Shown: positions 8,541-17,718, numbered from the stretch's first letter. The stretch is 64,000 nucleotides of DNA from Synechococcus sp. KORDI-49 (GCF_000737575.1 NZ_CP006270.1:871163-935162); one strand, 5' to 3'. Numbers and translations: made by a program. The notes: generated from the sequence alone by a model not told the origin.

Positions 8541-8924
8541 ATGCTCGATCTTGTGGCCAGCCTCGTCGTCGACCTCTCCGACCAGAAGCTCACCGTTTAC
8601 AACAGCAATCACGATGTGGTGCGGGTGATTCCCGTGAGCACCGGCAAGGCCTCGACACCGACGCCGATCTTCGACACCAAGGTGTTCACGAAGTACCGCG
8701 CGGTCACCCTGCGAGGCCGCACCTACACGGTGCCTGGGGTTCCGTACACCATGTGCGTCTCTGCCAACGAAGCCATCTGCATGCATGCAGCCCCGTGGCA
8801 GGAGAACGCCGGCAAGGCCTTCGGTGTGCCGCGCAGTAACGGCTGTGTGCGCATGCCCCTGGCCCACGCCCGCTGGCTGTTCGAGAACACCCCCAAAGGC
8901 ACCCCCGTCTCGATTCAGGCCTGA
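8541..8924 (+). CDS. L,D-transpeptidase (YkuD domain), short form
   Basis: About 127 residues consisting of a YkuD domain alone. The start LVVDLSDQKLTVYNSN is the domain's first strands, followed by PVSTGKASTPTP, and the catalytic block has a histidine (MHAAPWQ) and SNGCVRMP with the nucleophilic cysteine near residue 98. Such enzymes form 3-3 cross-links in peptidoglycan or attach proteins to it. Odd points: no recognisable signal peptide or anchor, although the substrate is periplasmic. ATG 8541 is chosen; an in-frame TTG at 8529 adds four residues. It is transcribed divergently from der. Confidence 0.8.
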   Translation: MLDLVASLVVDLSDQKLTVYNSNHDVVRVIPVSTGKASTPTPIFDTKVFTKYRAVTLRGRTYTVPGVPYTMCVSANEAICMHAAPWQENAGKAFGVPRSNGCVRMPLAHARWLFENTPKGTPVSIQA

Positions 8925-8934
8925 TCCGCCGGTC

Positions 8935-9402
8935 TCAGCTCACAGGCAGGTCCCCGGGATGCCCCTGCACCGGATTCTCCGGGGGCGACAACTCCGGCGC
9001 CATCGGCCCCTGCTCCGCAAGGGGCTCCCCCCGGTCCGCCAGCCAGGCGAGCAGCCAGTTCACGGCGGTGGCCCGCCTGGTTCGCCGGGGGTAGAGCTCT
9101 CCGATCCGGTAGCCACTGAAGGCCAGCTGCTGCTTGAGCAGCTGCTTGTGGGGCTTGGCGATCGAGCGGGTCAGGCGCACCGAGGCGGGGCGCAGGGCAA
9201 TCACCTCCGGGCCGAGCGGGAAGGCCTCTGCCCAGTCCGGCGGTGTCCGCACGCCGGCCCGCCAGCCGGCCTCGCCGGAGTCGTAACCGAGTCGCTCCCA
9301 GATCCGCTCACAGACGAAGCGGTCACTGCAGCGGTCCTCGAGCATCTGATGCAGCAGAGGACGGCTCAGGGGCCAGAACGCGGACACATCGATCGGCAGC
9401 AT
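8935..9402 (-). CDS. DUF1823 family protein
   Basis: 155 residues. The region PLSRPLLHQMLEDRCSDRFV...WERLGY is the typical start of the cyanobacterial DUF1823 family, and LAFSGYRIGELYPRRTRRATAVNWLLAW matches its C-terminal half. The family has no known function and is soluble by composition. The last 25 residues are Pro/Glu-rich. Its ATG (9400-9402) is only 6 bases from the ATG of the divergent dus gene, so each promoter must lie in the other's coding region or start. Confidence 0.75.
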   Translation of the reverse strand: MLPIDVSAFWPLSRPLLHQMLEDRCSDRFVCERIWERLGYDSGEAGWRAGVRTPPDWAEAFPLGPEVIALRPASVRLTRSIAKPHKQLLKQQLAFSGYRIGELYPRRTRRATAVNWLLAWLADRGEPLAEQGPMAPELSPPENPVQGHPGDLPVS

Positions 9403-9408
9403 GGACCC

Positions 9409-10401
9409 ATGGTGGCGTCCTCCCCGCTTCAGCTTCCCGGTCGTGGCACGCCGCGCGAGCTGACCTGCCGCGTGCTGCAGTCCCCCCTGGCGGGAGTGAG
9501 CGATCGCATCTTCCGAGGCCTGGTGCGGCGCTGGGCACCGGAGGCGCTGCTGTTCACGGAGATGGTCAATGCCACCAGCCTGGAACTGGGCCATGGCCGC
9601 GGCAAGGTCGAGGAGCTGTCGGAGGAGAACGGCCCGATCGGAGTGCAGCTGTTCGATCACCGTCCTGAGGCGATGGCCGATGCCGCCCGCCGCGCCGAGG
9701 ACGCGGGCGCCTTTCTGATCGACATCAACATGGGATGTCCGGTCCGCAAAATCGCCCGAAAAGGAGGAGGTTCCGGACTGATCCGGGACCCGGATCTGGC
9801 GGCGCGGATCATCGATGCGGTGGTCCGGGCCGTTCGCCTGCCCGTCACCGTCAAGACACGACTGGGCTGGTGCGGCAGCGACGCCGATCCCGTCACCTGG
9901 TGCCGCCAGCTCCAGGACGCCGGCGCTCAGTTGCTCACCCTGCATGGACGCACCCGCGAGCAGGGCTTCAAGGGGAAGGCGGACTGGCAGGCCATCGGCG
10001 AGGTCAGGCAGGCACTGACCATCCCAGTGATCGCCAACGGGGACATCAACACCCCAGAAGAGGCCTTGCGCTGCCTGGCGCTGACCGGCGCCGAAGGGGT
10101 GATGGTGGGACGCGGCACGATGGGAGCCCCGTGGCTGGTCGGTCAGATCGATGCCGCCCTGGCGGGGCGGCCGGTGCCGGCGACGCCGGAGCCGCTCGAG
10201 CGGCTGGAACTGGCCAGGGAACAGCTGATCGCCCTCGTGGAGGCTCGCGGTGACCATGGCCTGCTGATTGCCAGGAAGCACATGGGCTGGACCTGCACCG
10301 GCTTCGCCGGCGCTCCCCGGCTGCGCCATGCGCTGATGCGCGCACCCACCCCTGCAGACGCCCTAGCTTTGCTCGACGCCCAACGTCTGAGCCTGGGGTG
10401 A
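9409..10401 (+). CDS. dus: tRNA-dihydrouridine synthase (Dus family)
   Basis: 330 residues: an FMN-binding TIM barrel beginning LTCRVLQSPLAGVSDRIFR, with the catalytic cysteine in NMGCPVRKI (about residue 110), KTRLGW and the THGRTREQGFKG motif, then the helical tRNA-binding domain. It reduces specific uridines in tRNA to dihydrouridine using NADPH. The subtype (DusA/B/C) cannot be fixed by eye; the NMGCPV...GSGL pattern is DusB-like. ATG 9409 is used. The stop overlaps the GTG start of the next glycosyltransferase (GTGA), so the two are translationally coupled. Confidence 0.9.
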   Translation: MVASSPLQLPGRGTPRELTCRVLQSPLAGVSDRIFRGLVRRWAPEALLFTEMVNATSLELGHGRGKVEELSEENGPIGVQLFDHRPEAMADAARRAEDAGAFLIDINMGCPVRKIARKGGGSGLIRDPDLAARIIDAVVRAVRLPVTVKTRLGWCGSDADPVTWCRQLQDAGAQLLTLHGRTREQGFKGKADWQAIGEVRQALTIPVIANGDINTPEEALRCLALTGAEGVMVGRGTMGAPWLVGQIDAALAGRPVPATPEPLERLELAREQLIALVEARGDHGLLIARKHMGWTCTGFAGAPRLRHALMRAPTPADALALLDAQRLSLG

Positions 10402-12404
10402 GCCTGCTGCTGCTGCTCTGGCCCCTCTGGCTGACCCGTCGTCCGGAAGCGGACTCTCCGCTCTGGGCCCGCCGCAGCCTGATTCTGCTGATCAGCCTGC
10501 TGACGCTGCGCTACCTGCACTGGCGCTGCACGGACAGCCTCAACCTCGACTCGGGGCTCTCCACCGCCCTGAGTCTGCTGATGCTGGTGGCCGAGGGCTG
10601 GTTGCTGGTCACCGGGCTCCTGCCCCTTTGGCTGGCCTGGAGAGCCTTCCCGGATCGACGAACCCAGGTGGCGGATCTGACACGTCGCTGGAAAGCCGAC
10701 CGCTGGCAACCGAAGGTCGCAATTCTCGTTCCCAGTTACGGCGAACCCCTCAACGTTCTCGAACGCACCCTGCAGGGCTGCCTGGCCCAGTCGTATCCCC
10801 ATTGCACCGTCTGGCTACTGGATGACAGCGGCCGTGACGACGTGCGGCAACTGGCACGGAAGCTGGGATGCCGCTACCGCCACCGGCCGCAGCGCTCCAA
10901 TGCCAAAGCGGGCAACCTCAACGACGGACTGCGCCGCATCGAGGCCGAACTGGTGGCGGTCTTCGACGCCGATTTCATTCCACAGACGGTCTTTCTGGAG
11001 CGCTGCATCGGATTTCTGCAGGACCCGGAGGTGGCCCTGGTCCAGACACCCCAGAGCTTCCTCAACGCCGATCCGGTGATGCGCAATCTGGGCATGGAAC
11101 CCTGGCTGCTGCCGGATGAGGAGAGCTTCTACCGCTGGATCGAACCGGTGCGGGACGGCTGGGGGGCTGTGGTCTGCGCCGGCACATCCTTCGTGGTGCG
11201 TCGCGCAGCCCTCGATCAGGTGGGAGGCTTCGTGGAACAGGCCCTCTCGGAGGATTTCGTCACCGGCATCGCCCTGCGTCAACAGGGGTGGCGACTGGTT
11301 TACCTGCAGGAGAAGCTGAGCGCCGGCCTGGCGGCGGAGACCATGGCCGACTTCGTACGTCAGCGCCAGCGGTGGGCCGCCGGCACCCTGCAGAGCCTCC
11401 GCCTGTCGAGCGGACCGATCCGGACCGGCGGCCTCAGCCTGGGCCAGCGCCTCGCCTACCTCGAAGGTGTGATCCATTGGATCAACAACCTGCCCAGGCT
11501 GGTGTTGATGCTGATGCCGCTCAGCTACGGCCTGCTCAACATCCTGCCGATCCATCTCACCGGCAGGGCCATCCTCGAGCTGGTGCTGCCGATGTGGGCC
11601 ACGGTGCTTCTCAGCATCGGCTGGCTCAACAGAGGGAGCCGAGCCGCCCTGCTGAGCGAGCTCACCGGCTGGGTGCTCACCGTTCCCCTGACCTCCACCC
11701 TGATCAGCACTGCTCTCGGGCGCCGCCTCGGATTCCGCGTCACCCCCAAGCACCAGAGCCGCGGCCAGGGGGGCTGGAGCTGGGTCCTGGCCCTGCCTCT
11801 GCTGGTGCTCACGGCCCTCAACGCCGCCAACCTGGCAGGGCTGCTGCAGCAACTCGGCAACGGCGAGGCCTGGGGGGATGACGGACGTTTCGCCGGCCTG
11901 GCCTGGGCTGTTCTGAATCTGCTGGGCACACTCACGGCTCTGCGGGCCTGCTGGGATCCACCGATGCGGGACCCAGCCCCCTGGCTGGCGGTGGACATGG
12001 AGGGCGAGGTGCTCGATGCCGGCGGACACCGGCATCCGTGCCGGATCAAGGCCATCAGCGAAACCGGCGCCGAACTCCACTTCCGAAACCACGTTCCAAC
12101 CCTGGTGAGCAGCAGCGCACTCCGCTGGAGCACGGCCGTGCCGCCGCTGCCGATCGAGATCTCAGCGGAACGCCCCCTGGCCCGGGCGGTCGCCTGGGGC
12201 AAGACCACAGCGCGGCAGCAGCATGCCCTGATGCAATGGCTGTACGGCCGCTCCGGCTGCTGGCGTGATCGGCTGGCACCTCAGGAATGGCGAGCGCTGC
12301 TGGCCCTGCTCAAACGGGTTCTGTTCGGCACGCCGGCACCCGCAGCCTTCCGCCGCAGCCTGGTTCCGCTCGCCGCTCAGGGAAGCACCTCCGGCCAACT
12401 CTGA
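10398..12404 (+). CDS. Cellulose-synthase-like processive glycosyltransferase (GT2)
   Basis: 668 residues. N-terminal hydrophobic helices (about 1-85); a GT2 catalytic domain (about 105-340) with VPSYGEP, DDSGRDD, a DADF metal-binding motif, SEDFVTG and the QRQRW signature of processive beta-glycan synthases; further membrane helices (about 355-535); and a C-terminal region (about 535-610) resembling the beta-barrel c-di-GMP-binding PilZ domain of BcsA, though its RxxxR motif is not clear. It probably polymerises a beta-glucan and extrudes it. No bcsB or other cellulose genes are adjacent. GTG start overlaps the dus stop; its end overlaps convergent cobI by 28 bases. Confidence 0.82.
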   Translation: MSLLLLLWPLWLTRRPEADSPLWARRSLILLISLLTLRYLHWRCTDSLNLDSGLSTALSLLMLVAEGWLLVTGLLPLWLAWRAFPDRRTQVADLTRRWKADRWQPKVAILVPSYGEPLNVLERTLQGCLAQSYPHCTVWLLDDSGRDDVRQLARKLGCRYRHRPQRSNAKAGNLNDGLRRIEAELVAVFDADFIPQTVFLERCIGFLQDPEVALVQTPQSFLNADPVMRNLGMEPWLLPDEESFYRWIEPVRDGWGAVVCAGTSFVVRRAALDQVGGFVEQALSEDFVTGIALRQQGWRLVYLQEKLSAGLAAETMADFVRQRQRWAAGTLQSLRLSSGPIRTGGLSLGQRLAYLEGVIHWINNLPRLVLMLMPLSYGLLNILPIHLTGRAILELVLPMWATVLLSIGWLNRGSRAALLSELTGWVLTVPLTSTLISTALGRRLGFRVTPKHQSRGQGGWSWVLALPLLVLTALNAANLAGLLQQLGNGEAWGDDGRFAGLAWAVLNLLGTLTALRACWDPPMRDPAPWLAVDMEGEVLDAGGHRHPCRIKAISETGAELHFRNHVPTLVSSSALRWSTAVPPLPIEISAERPLARAVAWGKTTARQQHALMQWLYGRSGCWRDRLAPQEWRALLALLKRVLFGTPAPAAFRRSLVPLAAQGSTSGQL

Positions 12405-13087
12405 CGGATCAGCAGCAGGGAGAAATAGGGGCGTACACCGCCCGGTACATCCTGGGCTGGCCGCAGGGTCTGATCCGGCCAGCCGACCCGTTCGGCGAAC
12501 AGAGACGACTCCAGCAGCTGCCGGCGCTCCAGCACCTGCCGCACCCAGAGCCAGCGTCGACCCAGTTTGAGCAGAGCCAGCACCCTGGCCTGCCCAGCCG
12601 CATGGTCCAGAGCCTCCGACAGCTGATCCTCCCGCTCCGGGCATGGCCTCATCAGGAGCTGATCCTGCTGAAGCGCCAGGGGCCAGTTCGCCGCCGCCGC
12701 CGCTGCAGAGACGGCCGTGATGCCGGGGATCACACGGCATGGGCAATCTGGATGCCGTTGCTGCAGAGCCAGCAGCACATAGCTGCCCGTGGCGAACAAG
12801 GAGGCATCCCCCTCACAGAGCAGCACGACGCGCTGACCGGTGGCCACCTCCGCCGCGAGGGTGTCCGCGGCTTGGTGCCAGGCAAGACGCCGCGGCTCCG
12901 CCGCATCCACCATCGGGAACAGCAGGGGAACGATCCGCTGATGCGGCCGGATCCATCGTGCGGCGATCGCAGCCGCCATGCTCTCCGCTCCGCTGCGAGC
13001 CACCGGGCAGGCGATCAGGTCAGCCGCTTCAATCGCCCCCACGGCAGCGAGGGTGAGCAGGTCGGGATCCCCGGGGCCAACCCCCAC
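12377..13087 (-). CDS. cobI: Precorrin-2 C20-methyltransferase (CobI/CbiL)
   Basis: About 236 residues. VGPGDPDLLTLAAVGAI is the SAM-dependent tetrapyrrole methyltransferase start, with a CEGDASLFATGSY motif and PGITAVSAAAA. It adds the C20 methyl of precorrin-2 in cobalamin synthesis. GTG at 13087 is the most upstream ATG/GTG/TTG in frame, but the codons just before it read AGGLTLV, which continues the family's usual N-terminal strand. The true N-terminus may therefore be longer, with a non-standard start (a CTG at 13129-13131 is in frame). It overlaps the 3' end of the convergent glycosyltransferase gene by 28 bases and is divergent from mtnD. Confidence 0.88.
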   Translation of the reverse strand: MGVGPGDPDLLTLAAVGAIEAADLIACPVARSGAESMAAAIAARWIRPHQRIVPLLFPMVDAAEPRRLAWHQAADTLAAEVATGQRVVLLCEGDASLFATGSYVLLALQQRHPDCPCRVIPGITAVSAAAAAANWPLALQQDQLLMRPCPEREDQLSEALDHAAGQARVLALLKLGRRWLWVRQVLERRQLLESSLFAERVGWPDQTLRPAQDVPGGVRPYFSLLLIRQSWPEVLP

Positions 13088-13155
13088 AAGGGTGAGTCCA
13101 CCCGCGGGTGACTGGTTGAGGATGGGCAGCGGTTCTGTCGCCCGGAAACCAGACG

Positions 13156-13716
13156 ATGAGTCGTCTCAGCATCTTTCCAGAGCGCTCCGATGCAGCCCGG
13201 CCCCTTTCACCGCTTCCGCTGCTGGTCAGCAACGACCCGGCGATCATCCGATCGGAACTGGACCGACGCGGCATCCGCTTCGACCAGTGGCCGAAACCTT
13301 TGCATCTGTCGCCGGGAGCTGGCGACGCGGAGATCCTGGCGGCTTACGGCACTGCCATCACCCGTCTGCAGCGGGAAAGCGGCTGCCGCATCGTCGACAC
13401 GATGCGGATCACACCGGAGCATCCCGAGCGGGAGGAGCGACGGAAGCAGTTTCTGGCGGAACACTGCCACCACAACGATGAGGTGCGCTTCTTCGTGGAG
13501 GGGCAGGGGCTGTTCTGCTTCCACATCGACCAGGAGGTGCTGCTCACGCTCTGCGAGCACGGCGATCTGATCAGCATCCCCGCCGGCACTCGTCACTGGT
13601 TCGACATGGGGCCCCGGCCCGCCTTCTGCGTGCTGCGCTTCTTCCGCGACAACGAGGGCTGGGTTCCCCACTACACCGGTGACCCCATCGCTGCACGCTT
13701 TCCCGGGCTTGACTGA
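13156..13716 (+). CDS. mtnD: Acireductone dioxygenase (cupin)
   Basis: 186 residues. EHCHHNDEVRFFVEG gives the HxHxxxE metal ligands and PAGTRHWFDMG the last histidine of the cupin site. This dioxygenase (Fe or Ni) acts on 1,2-dihydroxy-5-(methylthio)pent-1-en-3-one in the methionine salvage pathway. The surrounding ALCEHGDLISIPAG-type segment and SGCRIVDTMRITPEHP fit the family. No other mtn gene is nearby. It is divergent from cobI with a 68-base gap, and a small secreted-protein gene follows 11 bases downstream. Confidence 0.92.
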   Translation: MSRLSIFPERSDAARPLSPLPLLVSNDPAIIRSELDRRGIRFDQWPKPLHLSPGAGDAEILAAYGTAITRLQRESGCRIVDTMRITPEHPEREERRKQFLAEHCHHNDEVRFFVEGQGLFCFHIDQEVLLTLCEHGDLISIPAGTRHWFDMGPRPAFCVLRFFRDNEGWVPHYTGDPIAARFPGLD

Positions 13717-13727
13717 CGCAGCGACCG

Positions 13728-14117
13728 ATGCAACCGATGCCCGGCTCCTGGAGAACCCGCCTCTTGATGGTCGCCCTGCTGGTGACCATCGGACCGACAT
13801 GGAGCCAGGAGCAGGCACCTGACCCGGCGACCAGCCGCCGGGTGGCCCGCCTCGAACTGGCGCGCAGCATCCGGGCATTTGCCACAGCCACCCTGGCCCA
13901 TGGCGAATGCCAGGTGGCGCGAGGACGGCTGCAGCGTCGTCAAGCGGATCAGGCGATGGCCATCGCCCTGCAGGAGCTGGGCATCAGCCCCGCCGTGCTG
14001 GCCAACCCCCAGGTCCGCAAGGCTGCCGCCATGCTCGAGAACCAACTGGACGAGGCCTGCCAGCTCACAGGGCTGGATGCAGCAGCTGCAGACAAACTCG
14101 TCCGAGAGGAACTCTGA
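13728..14117 (+). CDS. Small secreted protein of unknown function
   Basis: 129 residues. A basic start and hydrophobic stretch (RTRLLMVALLVTIGPTWS, about 9-26) form a good signal peptide with likely cleavage near residue 26. The mature part is helical, Ala/Gln/Arg-rich with a repeated QVARGRLQRRQADQA pattern and two cysteines (residues about 61 and 111) that could pair in the periplasm. I recognise no domain. It follows mtnD by 11 bases. ATG at 13728; a second ATG at 13737 is possible. Confidence 0.6.
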   Translation: MQPMPGSWRTRLLMVALLVTIGPTWSQEQAPDPATSRRVARLELARSIRAFATATLAHGECQVARGRLQRRQADQAMAIALQELGISPAVLANPQVRKAAAMLENQLDEACQLTGLDAAAADKLVREEL

Positions 14118-14217
14118 ATCCCGGCCTGTGTCCAGTGGGAGACGCCTGAGCAACCGACTCTTTTTCTCCTGAAGGGAAAAACCGCTCCATAGGGTGCCGC
14201 TCAGCCCTGTTCCGTCG

Positions 14218-14745
14218 ATGACGCCGGCCCGTCTGCTTGCCAGCTGCCTGCTCTGCAGCGCCACCGCTGTGCCGGTCTGCGCCACGGAACTGGCTGCCCT
14301 GCCTTCCACGGACTCCCTGCTGGTTCTTGAACGGACATCGCGACAGCTCTCGCGCACGAAGGATCCGATCTGGGATCTGCGGCTGATCGCCGCAGGCGAA
14401 CAGATCCAGCGCTTCGACGCCGTCACCGGCCGTGCCCATCGGCAGACCGCTGACCGCCACCGCACCGGAACCAGGGCCCCGCTGCCCGTCGGCCGTTACA
14501 GCCTTGGGCCGATCGAACCGCTTGGCCCCGGCGACCCCGCAGAACTGGGGCCGATCTGGATCGGCATCGAACCGCTCTTTCCAACAGGACGTGGCCACCT
14601 CGGCATCCACCTCGATCCCAGTGCCAATCGCAACGCCAACAGCGGCACCCTCGGCTGCGTCGGACTGGTGCATCGAGCCGACATGCTGCAGCTGGCGGAG
14701 CTGATCCGGCACCATCAGGTGACCGCCCTTGTGGTGAACGAGTGA
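14218..14745 (+). CDS. Secreted L,D-transpeptidase-like (YkuD-type) protein
   Basis: 175 residues from ATG 14218 with a signal peptide (ARLLASCLLCSATAVPVCA, about 4-22). The C-terminal half has GHLGIHLDPS followed by NSGTLGCVGL, which is the His...SxGC catalytic layout of YkuD enzymes (His117/His121 and Cys137), although Arg after GC(V/I) is replaced by Gly. It may act on peptidoglycan or be a diverged member. A GTG at 14194 is an alternative start. The stop overlaps the next gene start (TGATG). Confidence 0.65.
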   Translation: MTPARLLASCLLCSATAVPVCATELAALPSTDSLLVLERTSRQLSRTKDPIWDLRLIAAGEQIQRFDAVTGRAHRQTADRHRTGTRAPLPVGRYSLGPIEPLGPGDPAELGPIWIGIEPLFPTGRGHLGIHLDPSANRNANSGTLGCVGLVHRADMLQLAELIRHHQVTALVVNE

Positions 14746-15266
14746 TGCCATCGGGCTGGGGGCTGAGCTGGGGAGGCTGGCTGGACAACCGCCGGGGAGA
14801 GTGGTGGCTGCTGGCTCAGCTGCTGCTGATCACGGCCCATCTGCTGCCTGCCGCCCCACCGCTCGCGTTCTGGGGACTGACAGCCTGGCCCCCGCTGCTT
14901 CGGCTGACAGGTGTGCTGATCCTGCTGACCGCTCTGTTGCTCGCCGCCCGCTCGCTGCTGTCGCTGGGAGCCAGCCTCTCCCCCCTTCCCGCACCCCGTG
15001 ATGACAACCAACTGATCCGGAACGGGGCCTACAGCCACTGCCGACACCCCCTGTATCAGGCGGTACTGATGGCATCCCTGGGGGTCGTGATCGCCACCGG
15101 CAGCCTGCTGCACCTGAGCCTGCTGCTGGCTCTGGCGGCGGTGCTCCGTGGCAAGGCGCGACGCGAGGAACAGGGACTGGCTGAGCGCCATCCGGATTAC
15201 CTCTCTTACATGGCGAGCACGCCCGCCATCGTTCCACGGCTGCCCGGCCTCGACTGGCGCCGCTGA
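14745..15266 (+). CDS. Membrane methyltransferase, isoprenylcysteine carboxyl methyltransferase (ICMT/PEMT)-like
   Basis: 173 residues with three or four hydrophobic helices (about 22-42, 52-78, 100-135). The C-terminal signature [17 protein letters not shown] followed by [18 protein letters not shown] is the NGxYxxxRHPxY...EE...Y module that binds SAM in ICMT/PEMT-type bacterial membrane methyltransferases. The acceptor in bacteria is usually unknown. ATG at 14745 overlaps the previous stop by one base, so coupling is likely. Confidence 0.78.
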   Translation: MPSGWGLSWGGWLDNRRGEWWLLAQLLLITAHLLPAAPPLAFWGLTAWPPLLRLTGVLILLTALLLAARSLLSLGASLSPLPAPRDDNQLIRNGAYSHCRHPLYQAVLMASLGVVIATGSLLHLSLLLALAAVLRGKARREEQGLAERHPDYLSYMASTPAIVPRLPGLDWRR

Positions 15267-15313
15267 TTCACGGGAAGCCCCATGCTGAAATAACCCGACC
15301 TGTCGCGGGCCGG

Positions 15314-16258
15314 ATGGCGATCAATCCCAGCCATCGCAAGGGAATCATCCTCGCGGGCGGCAGCGGCACCCGCCTGCATCCGATCACCCAGGCGGTGAGC
15401 AAGCAACTGCTGCCCGTCTACGACAAACCGATGATCTACTACCCGCTCAGCACGCTGATGCTGGCGGGCATCCGGGAGGTGTTGATCATCACCACCCCCC
15501 ACGACCAGCCGTCCTTCGAGCGGTTACTCGGGGATGGCAGCCGCTGGGGAATGGAGATCCACTACGCGATCCAGCCCAGCCCCGACGGCCTGGCCCAGGC
15601 GTTTCTGATCGGTGCTGAGTTCCTGGACGGCCGTCCGGCCTCCCTGGTGCTCGGCGACAACCTCTTCCACGGCCACGACCTGGTGCCGCAGCTGATTGGA
15701 AGCAATCAAGCCCCGGAGGGGGCGACGGTGTTCGCCTATCCGGTGAGTGACCCTGAGCGGTACGGGGTGGCTGAGTTCGATGCCAGCGGCAAGGTTCTCA
15801 GCCTGGAAGAGAAGCCCAAGCAGCCCAAGAGTCGCTATGCGGTCACCGGCCTGTATTTCTATGACGCCTCAGTGGTTGAACGGGCACGGCAGGTGAAGCC
15901 TTCCGCCCGTGGAGAACTGGAGATCACCGATCTCAACCGGATGTATCTCGAAGAGGGCCTGCTGCGGGTGGAGCTGATGGGGCGCGGCATGGCCTGGCTG
16001 GACACCGGCACCTGCGATTCCCTCAATGACGCCGGCGGCTACATCCGCACCCTCGAACACCGGCAGGGTCTGAAGGTGGGGTGTCCCGAGGAGGTGGCCT
16101 GGCGGCAGGGCTGGATCGGAGACGGTCAGCTGGAGACGCTGGCTCAACCTCTGAAGAAAAGCGGCTACGGCACTTATCTGCTGCAGCTGCTCTCCGAAAG
16201 CGTCAGCGACCATGCTGCGCTGCAGACCAGCCTTGAGGTGCCCACCCATGCAGGTTGA
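15314..16258 (+). CDS. rfbA: Glucose-1-phosphate thymidylyltransferase
   Basis: 314 residues; [37 protein letters not shown] (read in two parts) is the nucleotidyltransferase signature, with [10 protein letters not shown] (catalytic Asp) and [11 protein letters not shown]. It makes dTDP-glucose from dTTP and glucose-1-phosphate, the first step to dTDP-L-rhamnose. It opens the rfbACDB operon and overlaps rfbC by 11 bases. Length is slightly above the usual 290-300 because of a longer C-terminus. Confidence 0.96.
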   Translation: MAINPSHRKGIILAGGSGTRLHPITQAVSKQLLPVYDKPMIYYPLSTLMLAGIREVLIITTPHDQPSFERLLGDGSRWGMEIHYAIQPSPDGLAQAFLIGAEFLDGRPASLVLGDNLFHGHDLVPQLIGSNQAPEGATVFAYPVSDPERYGVAEFDASGKVLSLEEKPKQPKSRYAVTGLYFYDASVVERARQVKPSARGELEITDLNRMYLEEGLLRVELMGRGMAWLDTGTCDSLNDAGGYIRTLEHRQGLKVGCPEEVAWRQGWIGDGQLETLAQPLKKSGYGTYLLQLLSESVSDHAALQTSLEVPTHAG

Positions 16259-16838
16259 ACAGCTCTCCAGTCAGCAGGGTCAGCGGCTGGACGGTCCGCT
16301 GCTGATCACCCCCAGGGTGTTCGGAGACGAACGCGGCTGGTTCTTTGAAAGCTGGAACCAGCGCCGCTTCGATGAAGCCGTCGGTGACGCCGTCGTCTTC
16401 TCCCAGGACAACCACTCCCGCTCCCAGCGCGGGGTACTGAGGGGACTGCACTACCAACTTCCACCGGAGCCCCAGGCCAAGCTGGTGCGGGCGAGTGCCG
16501 GTGCGATCTTTGATGTCGCCGTGGACATCCGCCGGGGATCGCCAACGTTTGGCCAGTGGGTGGGGGCTGAGCTGAGCGCGGAGAACAGGTGTCAGCTCTG
16601 GGTACCGGAGGGTTTCGCCCATGGCTTCCTCACCCTGAGCGAGCAGGCCGAAGTTCAGTACAAGGCCCGCGGCTTCTGGAACCGCGACTGTGAACAAGCG
16701 ATCCGCTGGGACGACCCGGATCTGGCCATCTCCTGGCCGCTCGAACGCCTCGAGGGCGTCAGCGTGAGCCTGTCGGAGAAGGACGCCGAAGCCCCTGGCC
16801 TCCAACAGAACCTGGAGAACGGAGCCCTGTTCCAATGA
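16248..16838 (+). CDS. rfbC: dTDP-4-dehydrorhamnose 3,5-epimerase
   Basis: 196 residues, cupin fold. [40 protein letters not shown] and [15 protein letters not shown] carry the catalytic His and Tyr/Asp residues of RmlC. It epimerises C3 and C5 of dTDP-4-dehydro-6-deoxyglucose. ATG 16248 lies inside the end of rfbA, and its stop overlaps rfbD (ATGA), so the three are translated in series. Confidence 0.96.
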   Translation: MQVEQLSSQQGQRLDGPLLITPRVFGDERGWFFESWNQRRFDEAVGDAVVFSQDNHSRSQRGVLRGLHYQLPPEPQAKLVRASAGAIFDVAVDIRRGSPTFGQWVGAELSAENRCQLWVPEGFAHGFLTLSEQAEVQYKARGFWNRDCEQAIRWDDPDLAISWPLERLEGVSVSLSEKDAEAPGLQQNLENGALFQ

Positions 16839-17713
16839 AAGTGCTGCTCACCGGAGCCGCCGGTCAGCTGGGTCAGGCCCTGCGCGCCAGCTGCCCACCG
16901 GACCTGGAGCTGATCGCCACCAGCCGGGACGAGCTTGATCTGAGCAAGCCGGAAGCCTGCAAGGCGGCGGTGGAACGCCATCGTCCCGACTGGGTGCTGA
17001 ATGCCGGCGCTTACACCGCCGTGGACAGGGCCGAGGAGGAGCCGGACCTGGCGCATGCCGTGAATGGAGGGGCTCCCCGCGCCTTCGCCGAAGCGATCCG
17101 TCAGGACGGGGGCCGGCTGCTGCAACTGAGCACCGACTTCGTGTTCAACGGCCGCCAGGGCAGCCCCTACCGAGTGGAGCAGCCGCGTGACCCGCTGGGG
17201 GTCTATGGCGCCAGCAAGGCCCGCGGCGAGGAAGCGATCGAAGCCGTGCTCGGTGACAACGGACAGGCCACGGTGCTGCGCACCAGCTGGGTGATGGGTC
17301 CGGTGGGCCGCAATTTCGCCCTCACCATGCTGCGCCTGCATCGCGAACGCGATCAGCTGGGGGTGGTGGCCGATCAGGTGGGCTGTCCCAGCAGCACCCT
17401 CAACCTGGCCGCTGCCTGCTGGCGGGTGATCAGCATCAGGGCGGAACAGCCCGCTGTGCTGCATTGGTGCGATGCCGGTGCGGCCAGCTGGTACGACGTC
17501 TCAGTCGCCGTCGGGGAACTGGCTGCTGAACAAGGGCTGATCGAGACGCCGGCCAACGTCAGGCCGATCTGCACGGAGGATTACCCGACGCCGGCCCAAC
17601 GCCCCGCCTACTCGCTTCTCGACTGCAGAAGCACCCGCGAGCAGCTCGAGCTGGACGGCGAACACTGGCGACAAGCCCTTCGCGCCGTCCTGAGCGCCAT
17701 CCCTCCCTCCTGA
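16835..17713 (+). CDS. rfbD: dTDP-4-dehydrorhamnose reductase
   Basis: 292 residues, an extended SDR enzyme: start [16 protein letters not shown] (NAD(P)-binding), NAGAYTAVDRAE, LSTDFVFNG and the YGASKARGE catalytic Tyr-x3-Lys. It reduces dTDP-4-dehydro-L-rhamnose to dTDP-L-rhamnose. Starts 4 bases within rfbC; rfbB follows after 5 bases. Confidence 0.95.
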   Translation: MKVLLTGAAGQLGQALRASCPPDLELIATSRDELDLSKPEACKAAVERHRPDWVLNAGAYTAVDRAEEEPDLAHAVNGGAPRAFAEAIRQDGGRLLQLSTDFVFNGRQGSPYRVEQPRDPLGVYGASKARGEEAIEAVLGDNGQATVLRTSWVMGPVGRNFALTMLRLHRERDQLGVVADQVGCPSSTLNLAAACWRVISIRAEQPAVLHWCDAGAASWYDVSVAVGELAAEQGLIETPANVRPICTEDYPTPAQRPAYSLLDCRSTREQLELDGEHWRQALRAVLSAIPPS

Positions 17714-17718
17714 CCCTC

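Noticed and set aside
14118-14217. Possible intrinsic terminator around the T-run at 14160-14165
   Set aside because: The bases before the T-run do not form a convincing G+C-rich stem.
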